DNA of 51,640 nt from Aeromonas enteropelogenes (GTDB taxonomy: Bacteria > Pseudomonadota > Gammaproteobacteria > Enterobacterales > Aeromonadaceae): assembly GCF_000819845.1 (NCBI RefSeq), contig NZ_CDCG01000041.1, positions 1 to 51,640 on the forward strand, read 5' to 3'. The position numbers and the translations under genes were made by a program. Below the pieces are notes generated by a model. That model was not told where the DNA came from, did no database searches, and worked only from the letters and a program-made list of their open reading frames with translations. This document shows, one piece after another, positions 26,880 to 35,721 of this stretch. Positions within the stretch are counted from its first letter, which is position 1, and the number at the start of each line of letters is the position of its first letter.

Positions 26880-27845
26880 TTAACCTAATCCATCGAAATA
26901 CGCTTCGAGTGCCTCGAGCTGTGCGTCTGCACAATCCAGGGCATTGAAGTGCTTACGGAATTCTCGGCCCGTCTCTTCTTCATCCAGGTACCAGCCCACG
27001 TGTTTACGGGCGATGCGCGCTCCCAGATATGCACCATAAAACCGGTGCAGGTTGGTGACATGCTCGTTCATCAGGGTGCGAACCTCTTCCCTCTCGGGAG
27101 GCGGCAGCTTGGTGCCCGTCTCAAGAAAATGACGGATTTCCCGGAAAATCCAGGGTCGTCCTTGCGCAGCGCGGCCGATCATCACGGCATCGACACCGGT
27201 ATAGTCGAGGACATACCGGGCTTTCTCCGGGCTGTTGATGTCGCCATTGGCGACAACAGGAATCGATACGGCCTGCTTAATCGCCCTGATCGTGTCGTAC
27301 TCCGCTTCGCCTTTGTAGAGGCAGGCGCGGGTGCGACCATGCACGGCAAGGGCCGCGATACCGCAATCTTCGGCGATTCGGGCGATCTCCACGCCATTGC
27401 GGTTATCCGGATCCCATCCTGTGCGGATCTTCAAGGTGACAGGAACCTCCACTGCGTCCACCACGGCCCGGCAAATTGCTTTGACCTGGTCTGGGTAACG
27501 CAACAGGGCTGAGCCTGCCAGCTTCTTATTCACTTTTTTTGCCGGACACCCCATGTTGATGTCGACGATCTGTGCGCCCTGCTCCACGTTGTAGCGGGCA
27601 GCAAACGCCATCATCTCGGGATCGGCTCCGGCAATCTGGACCGATCGCAAACCACCTTCAGCAGAGTGATCCATTCTCATCCTGGTTTTCTGGGTATCCC
27701 AGACATCCGGGTTGGCCAGCAGCATCTCGGAAACGGCCATGCCGGCCCCCAGTCGCAAACAAAGTTCACGGAATGGTCGGTCTGTTACACCGGCCATGGG
27801 AGCCACGATCAGGGGAGTTTCAAGCGTGTGGGGACCTATCTGCAT
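26880..27845 (-). CDS. dusB: tRNA-dihydrouridine synthase DusB
   Basis: DusB uses FMN and NADPH to reduce specific uridines in tRNA. The 321-residue protein has APMAGVTDRPFREL (about residues 15-28), DINMGCPAKKVNKKLAGSAL (about 95-114, with catalytic Cys), LKIRTGWD and VMIGRAAQGRPWIFRE (about 220-235). It is co-transcribed with fis. Upstream on the minus strand, TAATAT at 27876-27881 is followed by a GC-rich stretch, similar to the stringently controlled fis promoter, though no good -35 is visible. Confidence 0.96.
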   Translation of the reverse strand: MQIGPHTLETPLIVAPMAGVTDRPFRELCLRLGAGMAVSEMLLANPDVWDTQKTRMRMDHSAEGGLRSVQIAGADPEMMAFAARYNVEQGAQIVDINMGCPAKKVNKKLAGSALLRYPDQVKAICRAVVDAVEVPVTLKIRTGWDPDNRNGVEIARIAEDCGIAALAVHGRTRACLYKGEAEYDTIRAIKQAVSIPVVANGDINSPEKARYVLDYTGVDAVMIGRAAQGRPWIFREIRHFLETGTKLPPPEREEVRTLMNEHVTNLHRFYGAYLGARIARKHVGWYLDEEETGREFRKHFNALDCADAQLEALEAYFDGLG

Positions 27846-28136
27846 TCCACGGTTACCATCGGCTTAGGGCGGCGTATATTACGCATTTTTTAGGCAGGAG
27901 AAAAGGTTAGTATTTGAGCGTCAGCCATTTTTTTCTGAAAAAAACGTCGCGCCAAGGCTTGCAAATTCTGGAGTTGTTGAAAAACGGCCAGATTGGGCGG
28001 CAAGGATCTCTGTACCATAGGGAGAGCTCGCTTGCATAATTGTCAGTCCACTTGCGAGGCCTGTTTGCGTTATGATGGCGAGCTTCCAAAGAGTAAATAC
28101 TCCAAACATTTTCATAACAATGCGGGTTGGGGATCT

Positions 28137-29543
28137 ATGACGTCAAGGTTCATCAAATCACTCTGGCCATGCCTGATGGGGGCCATGCTGGGGTCGGCGC
28201 AGGCGCAGACCATCAGCTTCAGCGAAGCCTGGACCCGGGTCATCCAGCAGGATGAGGGGCTGGCGGCCGAACAGGCAGGGGTGGAGCGCGCCAAACAGCT
28301 GCGAGAGGCGGCCAAGGACATGTATCTGCCCAAGGTGGATGTGGGGGCCAGCTATACCCACCTCGATCAGCCGATGGAGCTCGACATGATGGATCTCAAT
28401 CCCATCGCCAACCATCCCGAGCTTGGCAAGGTGCTGGCCCCCCTGATGCAGGCCTTCAGGCTCACTCCGGATGACTTCGTCACTCCTCTCACCAAACAGA
28501 ATGTGGTCACCAGCTCGGTCAAGATGCTGTGGCCACTGTTCACCGGTGGTCGCATCGACGCGGCGCAGGACATTCGCGAGGCCCAGGTGAGCGAGGCACA
28601 GCAGCTGCTGGTACTCAAGCAGCAGTCCACCTTCGAGAGCCTCTCCCAGACCTATTTCGGGGTGGTACTGGCCGCCCAGGTGGTGCAGACCAAGCAGGAG
28701 ATCGAAGACGGGCTGGCTCATCATCTCGATCACGCCAACAAGTTGGAGGCCCAGGGCCAGATCGCCCGGGTCGAACGCCTCTCCGCCCAGTCAGCCTATG
28801 ACAGGGCACGCATCGATACCCAGAAGGCGCGACGCAGCCTGGAGATTGCCCAGCTGGCCCTCGGCCACATGCTCAAGCTCAAGCAGGCAAACCCGGACAG
28901 CGCCCTGTTCGTCAACCGCGAGCTGCCGCGTCTGGAAGGATTGGTGAGCCAGACTCTGGAAGTACACCCCGGCCTCAAGCTGCTCAGCGCCAAGAAGGAG
29001 CAGGCCAAGGGGATGATCCGGCTGGAGAAGGGCAAGTACGCCCCCGAGGTGTTCCTGTTTGGCAACTACAACCTCTATGAAGATGACTCACTGGCGTCCA
29101 AGACCACCCCGGACTGGCTGGTGGGGGTCGGCGTCAGCATGCCGCTGGTGAGCCGCGATGGCCGCTCCGAGACGGTGCAGGCCGCCAAGAGCGCCGAGCT
29201 GCAGGTCAATCTGCTGCAGGCCAAGACCCGCCAGGATCTGGAATTGCTGGTGGAGAAGACCTGGCGCGAGGCGGCTCAGGGACTGGAGGAGTATCAGTCT
29301 CTCTCCTCCACCCAGGCACTGGCGGAAGAGAACGTGCTGCTGCGGGACAAGGCATTCGGGCAGGGGCTCTCCACCTCGCTGGATGTGGTGGACGCTCGCA
29401 ACCAGCTGGCCGGGGTCAAGACCCAGCGCGCCGCAGCCGCCTATCAGTACGTGGTGTCGCTGGCCCGCCTGCTGGCGCTCTCCGGCCAGATCAACAGTTT
29501 CAACCAATATCAGCACGGCCAGGTGATCGAGGTGAACTCATGA
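28137..29543 (+). CDS. TolC-type outer-membrane efflux factor
   Basis: This 468-residue protein has a signal peptide (ending GSAQAQ) and two repeated outer-membrane efflux domains with long amphipathic helices (for example about residues 70-170 and 270-360), forming the outer-membrane exit duct of a tripartite exporter. ATG 28137 follows GGGGAT, and the open frame upstream is untranslatable filler. It opens a four-gene operon with a HlyD-type adaptor and two ABC-2 permeases. Its C-terminal QVIEVNS is echoed by QIVEVK in a short frame just downstream. Confidence 0.9.
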   Translation: MTSRFIKSLWPCLMGAMLGSAQAQTISFSEAWTRVIQQDEGLAAEQAGVERAKQLREAAKDMYLPKVDVGASYTHLDQPMELDMMDLNPIANHPELGKVLAPLMQAFRLTPDDFVTPLTKQNVVTSSVKMLWPLFTGGRIDAAQDIREAQVSEAQQLLVLKQQSTFESLSQTYFGVVLAAQVVQTKQEIEDGLAHHLDHANKLEAQGQIARVERLSAQSAYDRARIDTQKARRSLEIAQLALGHMLKLKQANPDSALFVNRELPRLEGLVSQTLEVHPGLKLLSAKKEQAKGMIRLEKGKYAPEVFLFGNYNLYEDDSLASKTTPDWLVGVGVSMPLVSRDGRSETVQAAKSAELQVNLLQAKTRQDLELLVEKTWREAAQGLEEYQSLSSTQALAEENVLLRDKAFGQGLSTSLDVVDARNQLAGVKTQRAAAAYQYVVSLARLLALSGQINSFNQYQHGQVIEVNS

Positions 29544-29617
29544 ACCTGATGTTGACCGTGGATCTCTTTGTTCGTGTTTCGACCGCCAAGGGTCGCCAGA
29601 TTGTCGAGGTGAAGTGA
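29540..29617 (+). other. 25-codon frame between the TolC-type and HlyD-type genes
   Basis: An ATG overlapping the tolC-type stop (ATGA) opens a frame that reads MNLMLTVDLFVRVSTAKG, then RQIVEVK, and stops by overlapping the HlyD start (TGATG). The end QIVEVK resembles the end of the upstream gene (QVIEVNS). It may be a short coupled peptide or a relic of an alternative 3' end. The similarity is only about six residues. Confidence 0.3.
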
Positions 29618-30621
29618 TGAGCCATCCCCCCATCAAGAAGAAGATGAGCCAGGGTAAACCGCTGTTGTTGCCGCTGGTGCTGGTGATCCTGGTCGGCTGG
29701 CTCGGTTGGCGCTTCTGGCTCGCCTATCAGCCCGAGCCGGTCCATCTGCAGGGCCAGATTGAGGCGCAGCAGTATTCGGTCTCCTCCAAGGTGCCGGGCC
29801 GCATCGACGAGGTGCTGGTGAAGAAGGGGGATCAGCTTGCCAAGGATCAGCTGGTGTTCACCCTGGCGAGCCCCGAGATTGAAGCCAAGCTGAGCCAGGC
29901 CAAGGCCGGCGAGGCCGCCGCCGGCGCCCTGGCGTTGGAAGCGGAGAAGGGGGCCCGTGCCCAGCAGATCGCCGCCGCCAAGGATCAGTGGCAGAAGGCC
30001 AAGGCTGCCGCCCTGCTGCGGGGCAAGACCTATGAACGGATCGCCAACCTGCACCGCGATGGTGTGATGCCGCTGCAAAAGCGCGATGAGGCCTGGACAG
30101 CCTGGCAAGCCGCTCGCTACACCGAGGGGATGGCCTGGCAGCAATACCAGATGGCGCTGGAAGGGGCGCGGGAAGAGACCAAGATTGCCGCCCGCGAGAA
30201 GGCCAAGATGGCGGCGGGCTCGGTGGCCGAGGTGGAGGCTTATCTGGCCGATACCCGCATCAATAGCCCCCATGCCGGCGAGGTGAGCCAGGTGCTGCTG
30301 CGCAGCGGCGAGCTGGCGCCTCAGGGCTTCCCCGTGGTGACCCTGCTCGACATGAACGATGCCTGGGCCCAGTTCCATATCCGCGAGGATCTGCTACCCC
30401 GCTTCCCGGTCGGCACCGAGTTCGACGCCCGCATCCCGGGTCTGGGGGAGCAGACGGTACGCTTCAAGGTGACTCATGTGGCCGTGATGGGAGATTTTGC
30501 CACCTGGCGCGCCACCGATACCCGTCAGGGGTTCGACATGAAGAGTTTCCAGGTGGAGGCGCGTCCGCTGCAACCGGTCGACGGGCTGCGGGTCGGCATG
30601 AGCGTGCTGGTTGATCTCTGA
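29617..30621 (+). CDS. HlyD/EmrA-type periplasmic adaptor protein
   Basis: The 334-residue membrane-fusion protein has an N-terminal membrane anchor (LLLPLVLVILVGWLGWRFWL, about residues 12-31), a split biotinyl-lipoyl domain (SVSSKVPGRIDEVLVKKGDQ, about 52-71), a long Ala/Lys-rich coiled coil (about 85-200) and a beta-barrel end. It connects inner-membrane permeases to the outer-membrane duct. It starts at ATG 29617 (or GTG 29614) and overlaps the next gene as TGATG. This is gene 2 of the four-gene exporter operon. Confidence 0.88.
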   Translation: MSHPPIKKKMSQGKPLLLPLVLVILVGWLGWRFWLAYQPEPVHLQGQIEAQQYSVSSKVPGRIDEVLVKKGDQLAKDQLVFTLASPEIEAKLSQAKAGEAAAGALALEAEKGARAQQIAAAKDQWQKAKAAALLRGKTYERIANLHRDGVMPLQKRDEAWTAWQAARYTEGMAWQQYQMALEGAREETKIAAREKAKMAAGSVAEVEAYLADTRINSPHAGEVSQVLLRSGELAPQGFPVVTLLDMNDAWAQFHIREDLLPRFPVGTEFDARIPGLGEQTVRFKVTHVAVMGDFATWRATDTRQGFDMKSFQVEARPLQPVDGLRVGMSVLVDL

Positions 30622-31757
30622 TGGGGCGCGAACTTCGGTTGCTGTGGCAGGATCCGTTCAGCCGGGCCCTGATGAGCTGGGTGCCCTTGCTGTTGATGGG
30701 GATCCTCTGCTGGATCTTCTCGGCGGGGCTGGCCCGGGATCTCAAGGTGGGGTTGGTGGATCTGGACCAGAGCAGCCTGTCGCGCCAGCTTGCCTTTTCG
30801 CTGGATGGCTCGGCTGGGCTCAAGATCGCACGCCAGTTTGACTCCATCGACGCTGGCGCCCGCGCCCTGCGTGGTGGCGATATCTATGCGCTGGTGGTGA
30901 TCCCGAACCATCTGGAGCGGGATGCCCGTCAGGGCACCCAGCCGGAGGTCACCGTGTTCAACAACGGCCAGTTCATCCTGATCGCCAAGCTGGTCAATTC
31001 GGCGCTGACCCAGGTGGTGGGCACCCTCAACGGTCAGGTGGGCGTGCTCTCCGCCATGGCCGACGGCAAGGCCCCCGGGGCGCTCGGGCAAGCGGTGCCC
31101 ATCAGCAGTCAGGTGACGGCGCTTTACAACCTCAACTCCAGCTATGCCCAGTTTCTGCTGAGCGCCATCCTGCCCGCGGTCTGGCAGATCCTGGTGGTGC
31201 TGTTCGGCCTCAATGCGCTGGCCCGTACCGACCGGCTGGGACTGGACTGGACCACTCGCGGCGTCTGGTTCGGGCTCTGGCGCACCCTGTTGCCCCATGT
31301 GCTGATTGGCTGGGCCTGGGGGCTGGCCTGGAGCTGGCTGCTGTTCAAGGGCTTTGCCTATCCCATGCACGGCAACTGGGCCGTGCTGGTGGCGGGCCTC
31401 GGGCTCGCTTCGGCCGCCTGCGTTACCATGGGGGCCTTCTTCTACGCCATCATCCGGGATCCGGCCCGCGCCCTGTCGCTGGCGGGAGCCTACACAGCGC
31501 CCGGCTTCGCCTTCATGGGGGTGACCTTCCCGGTGAGCGCCATGGGGGATTTCGCCCGCTTCTGGCGCAACCTGCTGCCGGTTTCCCACTATGTAGAGCT
31601 GCAGATTGGCCAGAGCAACTACGGCCTGCCACTGCAGGCCGCGCTGCCCCAGCTCGGGGCCCTGCTGCTGTTTCTCTTGCCCCTCATTCTGGTGGTGCGT
31701 CGATACAAGCAGCAGGCCGAGCTTGCCCGTCAACCTGCCGAGAAGGAGTCGCCGTAA
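30621..31757 (+). CDS. ABC-2 type permease, first subunit (YbhS/YhhJ-like)
   Basis: The 378-residue protein has one N-terminal helix, a large periplasmic domain with VGLVDLDQSSLSRQLAF near residue 45, and five C-terminal helices, the usual ABC-2 exporter layout. The late segment GAYTAPGFAFMGVTFPVSAM (about residues 289-308) matches the family's re-entrant region. The start and stop overlap its neighbours, so the exporter proteins are translationally coupled. No ATPase gene is present in this operon. Confidence 0.85.
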   Translation: MGRELRLLWQDPFSRALMSWVPLLLMGILCWIFSAGLARDLKVGLVDLDQSSLSRQLAFSLDGSAGLKIARQFDSIDAGARALRGGDIYALVVIPNHLERDARQGTQPEVTVFNNGQFILIAKLVNSALTQVVGTLNGQVGVLSAMADGKAPGALGQAVPISSQVTALYNLNSSYAQFLLSAILPAVWQILVVLFGLNALARTDRLGLDWTTRGVWFGLWRTLLPHVLIGWAWGLAWSWLLFKGFAYPMHGNWAVLVAGLGLASAACVTMGAFFYAIIRDPARALSLAGAYTAPGFAFMGVTFPVSAMGDFARFWRNLLPVSHYVELQIGQSNYGLPLQAALPQLGALLLFLLPLILVVRRYKQQAELARQPAEKESP

Positions 31758-32968
31758 TGCTGGGTTTTCGGGATTTGCTGCGCCTTGAGCTGCGCACCCT
31801 GCTGGCGGATCGCGCCATCATGCTCACCCTGTTTGGCGGGATCTTCTTCTACTCCTTTCTCTATCCCCAGCCCTATCTGCACCAGCTGCCGCGGGAAGAG
31901 GCGGTGGTGCTGGTGGACGAAGATGGCAGCCAGCTTTCGCGCCAGCTGGCGTTCATGGCCGATGCCACCTCCCAGGTCAGGCTGGTGGCGCAGGTCAACT
32001 CCCTTGAGAGGGCGCGTCAGCTGCTGCTGGAAGGCAAGGGGAGCGGCATACTGCACATTCCCAGACACTTCTATCGGGATCTGATGCTGGGCCGGAGCGT
32101 CACCCTGAGTTATGCCGGTGATGCCTCCTATTTCCTGGTCTATGGCACTATCGCCGAGGGGTTGGCCCAGGCGGGCGGTACCCTGGCGGCCCAAGTGAAG
32201 GTGGCGCGGCTGCTCACCCACGGCGAGGCGTTGCCCCAGGCAAGGATGGGCTGGAGCGCGGTGGCCCTCAACGTGGTGCCGGTGTTCAACCCCACCATGG
32301 GCTATGTGAACTATGTGGTGCCTGCGGTGTTCGTGCTGATCCTTCACCAGATCCTGCTGATGGGGGCGGGGCTCCTGGGGGCGACCCAGAACCAGCGAGG
32401 CCTTCGCGGCGAGACCGGCTACTGGCAGAGTGCGCCCGTGCTGCCTCTGCTGCTGGCGCGCACCCTGGTGACGGTGGGGCTGTTCCTGTTGCCGGTGAGC
32501 TACTTCTTCGGTTTTTGCTTCGATTACTACAACATCGCCCGCAACGCCGAGCCGGCGCAGTTGTGGCTCTTCACCCTGCCGTTTTTGCTGGCAACCTGCT
32601 GGCTGGGCATCGTGCTTGGCGCCCTCTTTACCCGACGCGACATGCCTACCCAGGTGGTGCTCATCTCCTCCCTGCCGCTGGTCTTTCTGGCGGGCTTTAT
32701 CTGGCCGTTGGAGCTGATACCGGCGCCACTCAACTGGCTGGCACAGTGGGTGCCGAGTACGGCGGCCATCGAAGGATTTCTGCGCCTCAACCAGATGGGG
32801 GCGGGGTTTGAGCAGGTGGCCCCTTACTGGTGGCAGCTGTGGGGACTGGCGCTGCTCTACGGTATTCTGGCCTGCCTGTTGCTGCGCTGGCGCCAGCGCC
32901 AGTTGCCGCTGGCCACTCAGGGTGCCGCCCATGGGGCGACCACGGAGAGCGGCGCAACCGGCGGCTAA
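31757..32968 (+). CDS. ABC-2 type permease, second subunit (YbhR-like)
   Basis: The 403-residue protein is a paralogue of the preceding permease, with the same layout: an N-terminal helix, a periplasmic domain containing VVLVDEDGSQLSRQLAFMAD (about residues 48-67), and a C-terminal helix bundle including SLPLVFLAGFIWPLELIP (about 302-319). ATG 31757 shares its A with the upstream TAA. Together the two permeases would form the inner-membrane channel. In the related ybhGFSR and yhiI-rbbA-yhhJ systems, an ATPase gene lies alongside, but not here. Confidence 0.85.
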   Translation: MLGFRDLLRLELRTLLADRAIMLTLFGGIFFYSFLYPQPYLHQLPREEAVVLVDEDGSQLSRQLAFMADATSQVRLVAQVNSLERARQLLLEGKGSGILHIPRHFYRDLMLGRSVTLSYAGDASYFLVYGTIAEGLAQAGGTLAAQVKVARLLTHGEALPQARMGWSAVALNVVPVFNPTMGYVNYVVPAVFVLILHQILLMGAGLLGATQNQRGLRGETGYWQSAPVLPLLLARTLVTVGLFLLPVSYFFGFCFDYYNIARNAEPAQLWLFTLPFLLATCWLGIVLGALFTRRDMPTQVVLISSLPLVFLAGFIWPLELIPAPLNWLAQWVPSTAAIEGFLRLNQMGAGFEQVAPYWWQLWGLALLYGILACLLLRWRQRQLPLATQGAAHGATTESGATGG

Positions 32969-32990
32969 ACGATGCCGGATGGATAACGAA

Positions 32991-33020
32991 ACGGTCAGCC
33001 CCTGGGCTGACCGTTTTTTT
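32991..33020. terminator. Terminator of the exporter operon
   Basis: ACGGTCAGCCC / GGGCTGACCGT with two spacer bases, then a T-run on the plus strand. It can also serve the convergent gene at 33025. Confidence 0.92.
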
Positions 33021-33024
33021 GGGT

Positions 33025-33660
33025 TCAGGCACGCGTGAGCGCGGGATCGGCGATGGCGTAGATCTGGCCCACAGCGTCCTTATCGAAGAGTAGCCGCAGC
33101 CCCTGTGCGGCGACATCGGCACGGCGTACCAGGCCATGCACTTCCCGTCCCTGACTCAATTCGGCAAGACCGGTGGCCTCGCCATCCTGCAGGCCCGCCG
33201 GGCGCACTATGGTCCAGGCCAGCTCGCTGGTTTGCAGCCAGCTCTCCGCCAGGCTTTTGAGCCGCACCTCGTGACCGAAGGCGGCGCGAGCCCGCTCTGG
33301 CAGATATTGCCAGCTGTCGCCACAGCCGAGGGAGGTGACCAGCAGCAGGCGCCTGAGGCCCTGTTGTTCCATGGCATCGATCACATGGCGGTTGCCGAGA
33401 TAGTCGACGGGCTCGTGCTGGCGAAAGCTGCCGAGGGTGGAGACAACATGGGCATCCTTGCCTGCCAGCGTGCAGGCTCGTGCCACGGCGCTCATATCCA
33501 GCGCATCCCCTTCGACGACGTCGACCCCCAGCGTGCGCAGTTCGGCGGCCATCTCGGGGCTGCGTACCAGCACCACCACCCGGTGGCCTGCGTGCAGGGC
33601 GTGATCGGTAAAGGCGCGGCCAAGCCCGCGGCTGGCTCCGAAGATGAGTGTGGTCGGCAT
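33025..33660 (-). CDS. NAD(P)-binding Rossmann-fold (NmrA/SDR-a-like) protein
   Basis: The 211-residue protein has a nucleotide-binding loop LIFGASRGLGRAF (about residues 5-17), and its middle resembles atypical short-chain dehydrogenases that act as NAD(P)-binding sensors or epimerase-like enzymes (RRLLLVTSLGCGDSW, about 103-117; WTIVRPAGLQDG, about 150-161). No Tyr-x-x-x-Lys is evident, so catalysis is uncertain. ATG 33660 is chosen, with AAGGAA eight bases upstream. It is monocistronic. Confidence 0.78.
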   Translation of the reverse strand: MPTTLIFGASRGLGRAFTDHALHAGHRVVVLVRSPEMAAELRTLGVDVVEGDALDMSAVARACTLAGKDAHVVSTLGSFRQHEPVDYLGNRHVIDAMEQQGLRRLLLVTSLGCGDSWQYLPERARAAFGHEVRLKSLAESWLQTSELAWTIVRPAGLQDGEATGLAELSQGREVHGLVRRADVAAQGLRLLFDKDAVGQIYAIADPALTRA

Positions 33661-33750
33661 AGATGAGGTTTCCTTCAAAGAAAGGGCTAGCCTAGTGGCT
33701 GACTCTTTCGATGTAAATGAGAGCTGTTTTTATTTGTGGGGCAAAAGATA

Positions 33751-33781
33751 AAAAATGCGAGCCGTTTGGGCTCGCATTTTT
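33751..33781 (-). terminator. Terminator of the dnaT-dnaC-like operon
   Basis: A 13-bp stem (AAAAATGCGAGCC / GGCTCGCATTTTT) with a short loop, followed by T residues on the minus strand. Confidence 0.9.
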
Positions 33782-33789
33782 GCACGGGC

Positions 33790-34644
33790 TTAGCCGCGAT
33801 AGTTACCGATGCTGGGGCGACGGCTGGGGCCGCTCAGGTGGATATCCACCGGGTTGAAGGCCTTGATCGCCTCGTAGCTGAAGTCACCGATCGCCTGATG
33901 CAGGGTCTGGGGCGTATGGTTGGTGATGATGATGACGCTCTTTGACAGGTTGCGGCGCCGGCGCAGCAGGTGGCCGAGGAAGCTGGACTGGCTCTCCGCC
34001 ATCTTGGCCCGGTTGGCCGACACTTCATCGATGATCAGCAAGTCCACCTCTTCCAGGGCACGGCGATACTGGTTGCGCTCGTCCTGATCGGGGATCACGT
34101 TGAAGAACAGCCGATCGACGATGGAGGCCCACTGCTGGAAGATCACCGACTTTTGGTGGCGCTCGATCAACTCATGGGCCACGGCACCTGCCAGGGTCGA
34201 TTTGCCGGTGCCATAGTCACCGTAGATCAGCATGCAGCCGCCGCCGCTCTTCTCCCAGTGTTCAAAGCCGCTGATAAAGTAGCGGGCGGTTTCGATGGGA
34301 TATTGCAACGCCGGATCGCCAGCATCCATCTTGTCGAATACCCAGTCCGGGTTGAGGTCGGCCTGGGCGATCAGCTTCTGGATCCGCTCTTGGCGTGCCA
34401 CCTTCTGCAGCTCGCGCACTTCGGCGTTGGCCTTGGCGTCGTACTCCTTGCGCAGGGTTTCGTAGTCGTACTGGCTGCCGCCGGTCTCTTGTTGCAGACG
34501 GCGGATCCGCTCCAGCAGGCTGCCGACGTGACGTTTCAGTTCGGGGTCGTGGGCGCGTTGATCCTGCTTGGCCTTGGCAATTTTCTGGCGCTTGGCCTCG
34601 ATCTCTTCCAGCTCCTGGCGCAGGGGATCGTGCGGGTCAGTCAT
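33790..34644 (-). CDS. DnaC-like replicative helicase loader (IstB-like AAA+ ATPase)
   Basis: The 284-residue protein has Walker A GDYGTGKSTLAG (about residues 146-157) and Walker B DLLIIDEV (about 202-209), then sensor-type HTPQTLH, the arrangement of DnaC and IstB AAA+ proteins. A basic/acidic coiled-coil N-terminus (EELEEIEAKRQKIAKAKQD, about 10-28) precedes. The start is ATG 34644, with AAGGAG upstream. It lies 71 bases after a DnaT-like gene, as in the primosomal dnaT-dnaC pair. It is probably the loader for DnaB; IstB-type transposition proteins are less likely because no transposase is nearby. Confidence 0.82.
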   Translation of the reverse strand: MTDPHDPLRQELEEIEAKRQKIAKAKQDQRAHDPELKRHVGSLLERIRRLQQETGGSQYDYETLRKEYDAKANAEVRELQKVARQERIQKLIAQADLNPDWVFDKMDAGDPALQYPIETARYFISGFEHWEKSGGGCMLIYGDYGTGKSTLAGAVAHELIERHQKSVIFQQWASIVDRLFFNVIPDQDERNQYRRALEEVDLLIIDEVSANRAKMAESQSSFLGHLLRRRRNLSKSVIIITNHTPQTLHQAIGDFSYEAIKAFNPVDIHLSGPSRRPSIGNYRG

Positions 34645-34715
34645 GGAGTGCTCCTTCTGCTTGATCAGGGATGGGGGGACAGGAGGCTGATTTTGCCTGT
34701 TGGCGGGGGCCTGTA

Positions 34716-35414
34716 TCAATCATTATCCGGTGCTTCTGCTGCTTGTTGTCCCTGGGCCAGCCGTTTGGCCTCCTCGATCATCTCCTGGGCCCGCCGGCTC
34801 GGGCCAGCCTCCGCCGGCGCTGGCGTCACCTGTTGGTAACCCCTCACCTCCGTCGGTTGGCGACGGGCGTAGCGGCGGGTCTTGAGGGCGCGGATGAACT
34901 TGAGCATCCACTGGTGCTGGGAATCGAACACCTCGGGGCGACCCAGCCAGTAGGCGATGAACTCCCCCAAGTCTTCCTCGCTGTAACTGGCATCGATCAC
35001 TCCACACAGGCGGGCGAGGGCGGGCAGCTCCTCGTCAGGACGCCATTGCAGGTGCATCTGGAACGGGCGATCCGGCAACGGGCTACGTACCTTCTGGGCC
35101 AGCAGCGGCAACTGGAATGGGCACTGATGATAGTGCTCACTCTCGCCCTGGGCTTCGACCTGCAAGAGGCCAGCCTCCATCAGCTCGTCAAACAGCTCGG
35201 TCAGCTGGCGGGCGTTGACCTGATACGAGAAGCCACAGGGATCACCCGGATCGACCACCGCCAGCGCCCGGCCAAGCTCGGGGTAGTTGAGCCGGGCCAG
35301 CTGATTTTCCAGCACCATTTTGCGCAGCTGCAGGGTGTAGAGGCTGCGGGCCGGGTGGGAGAGTCTGGGATGGGCGAGGGCGCTGTATTCGGCTGGGGTC
35401 ATGGTCTTCTTCAT
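34716..35414 (-). CDS. DnaT-like primosomal protein
   Basis: The 232-residue protein contains a DnaT-type DNA-binding segment: LGEFIAYWLGRPEV, then QWMLKFIRALKTRRYARRQ (about residues 160-195), with the conserved Trp and Phe spacing. The N-terminal half (LARLNYPELGRALAVVD, then a winged-helix-like stretch) looks like the DnaT N-terminal dimerisation domain. It precedes the DnaC-like gene in the same operon, and both probably assist in restarting forks with PriA. Start: ATG 35414; the alternative is ATG 35402. Confidence 0.8.
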   Translation of the reverse strand: MKKTMTPAEYSALAHPRLSHPARSLYTLQLRKMVLENQLARLNYPELGRALAVVDPGDPCGFSYQVNARQLTELFDELMEAGLLQVEAQGESEHYHQCPFQLPLLAQKVRSPLPDRPFQMHLQWRPDEELPALARLCGVIDASYSEEDLGEFIAYWLGRPEVFDSQHQWMLKFIRALKTRRYARRQPTEVRGYQQVTPAPAEAGPSRRAQEMIEEAKRLAQGQQAAEAPDND

Positions 35415-35721
35415 GCTCTGGAGTGAGGGGCATTATCCCCCATGGCGGGGGCTTGCACAATTCGCCCGGCCGGTGTGGTAAGAGGATATCCTTGATAGAA
35501 GGGCCGAAAATCCGGGCTCTTCCTTCCGACGGTTGTGCCACTTCGAAGGCTTCCAGATGAGCAGCCGTTATTTTGAATGGCAAAACCATTTCAAATACAG
35601 GGTTTTTGTGAGCAAGCTCGGGATTTGCGACCGTTTCTGACGAACTCGTTTCGGCGTTTTTGCCGATTTGGTCTAGTCTTATTGAGTAAATAACAGATTG
35701 ACTAATAAGGATTTTATAACA
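35415..35721. promoter_or_regulatory. Divergent regulatory region, dnaT-like gene / rssB-like gene
   Basis: These 307 bases lie between divergent genes and should hold both promoters. A short ATG frame at 35557-35640 (27 codons) has a GAAGG site but no further support. No strong inverted repeat or terminator was found. Confidence 0.4.

Noticed and set aside
33790..34644. IstB of an insertion sequence
   Set aside because: No IstA transposase or terminal repeats nearby; a DnaT-like gene precedes it, so a helicase loader is more likely.
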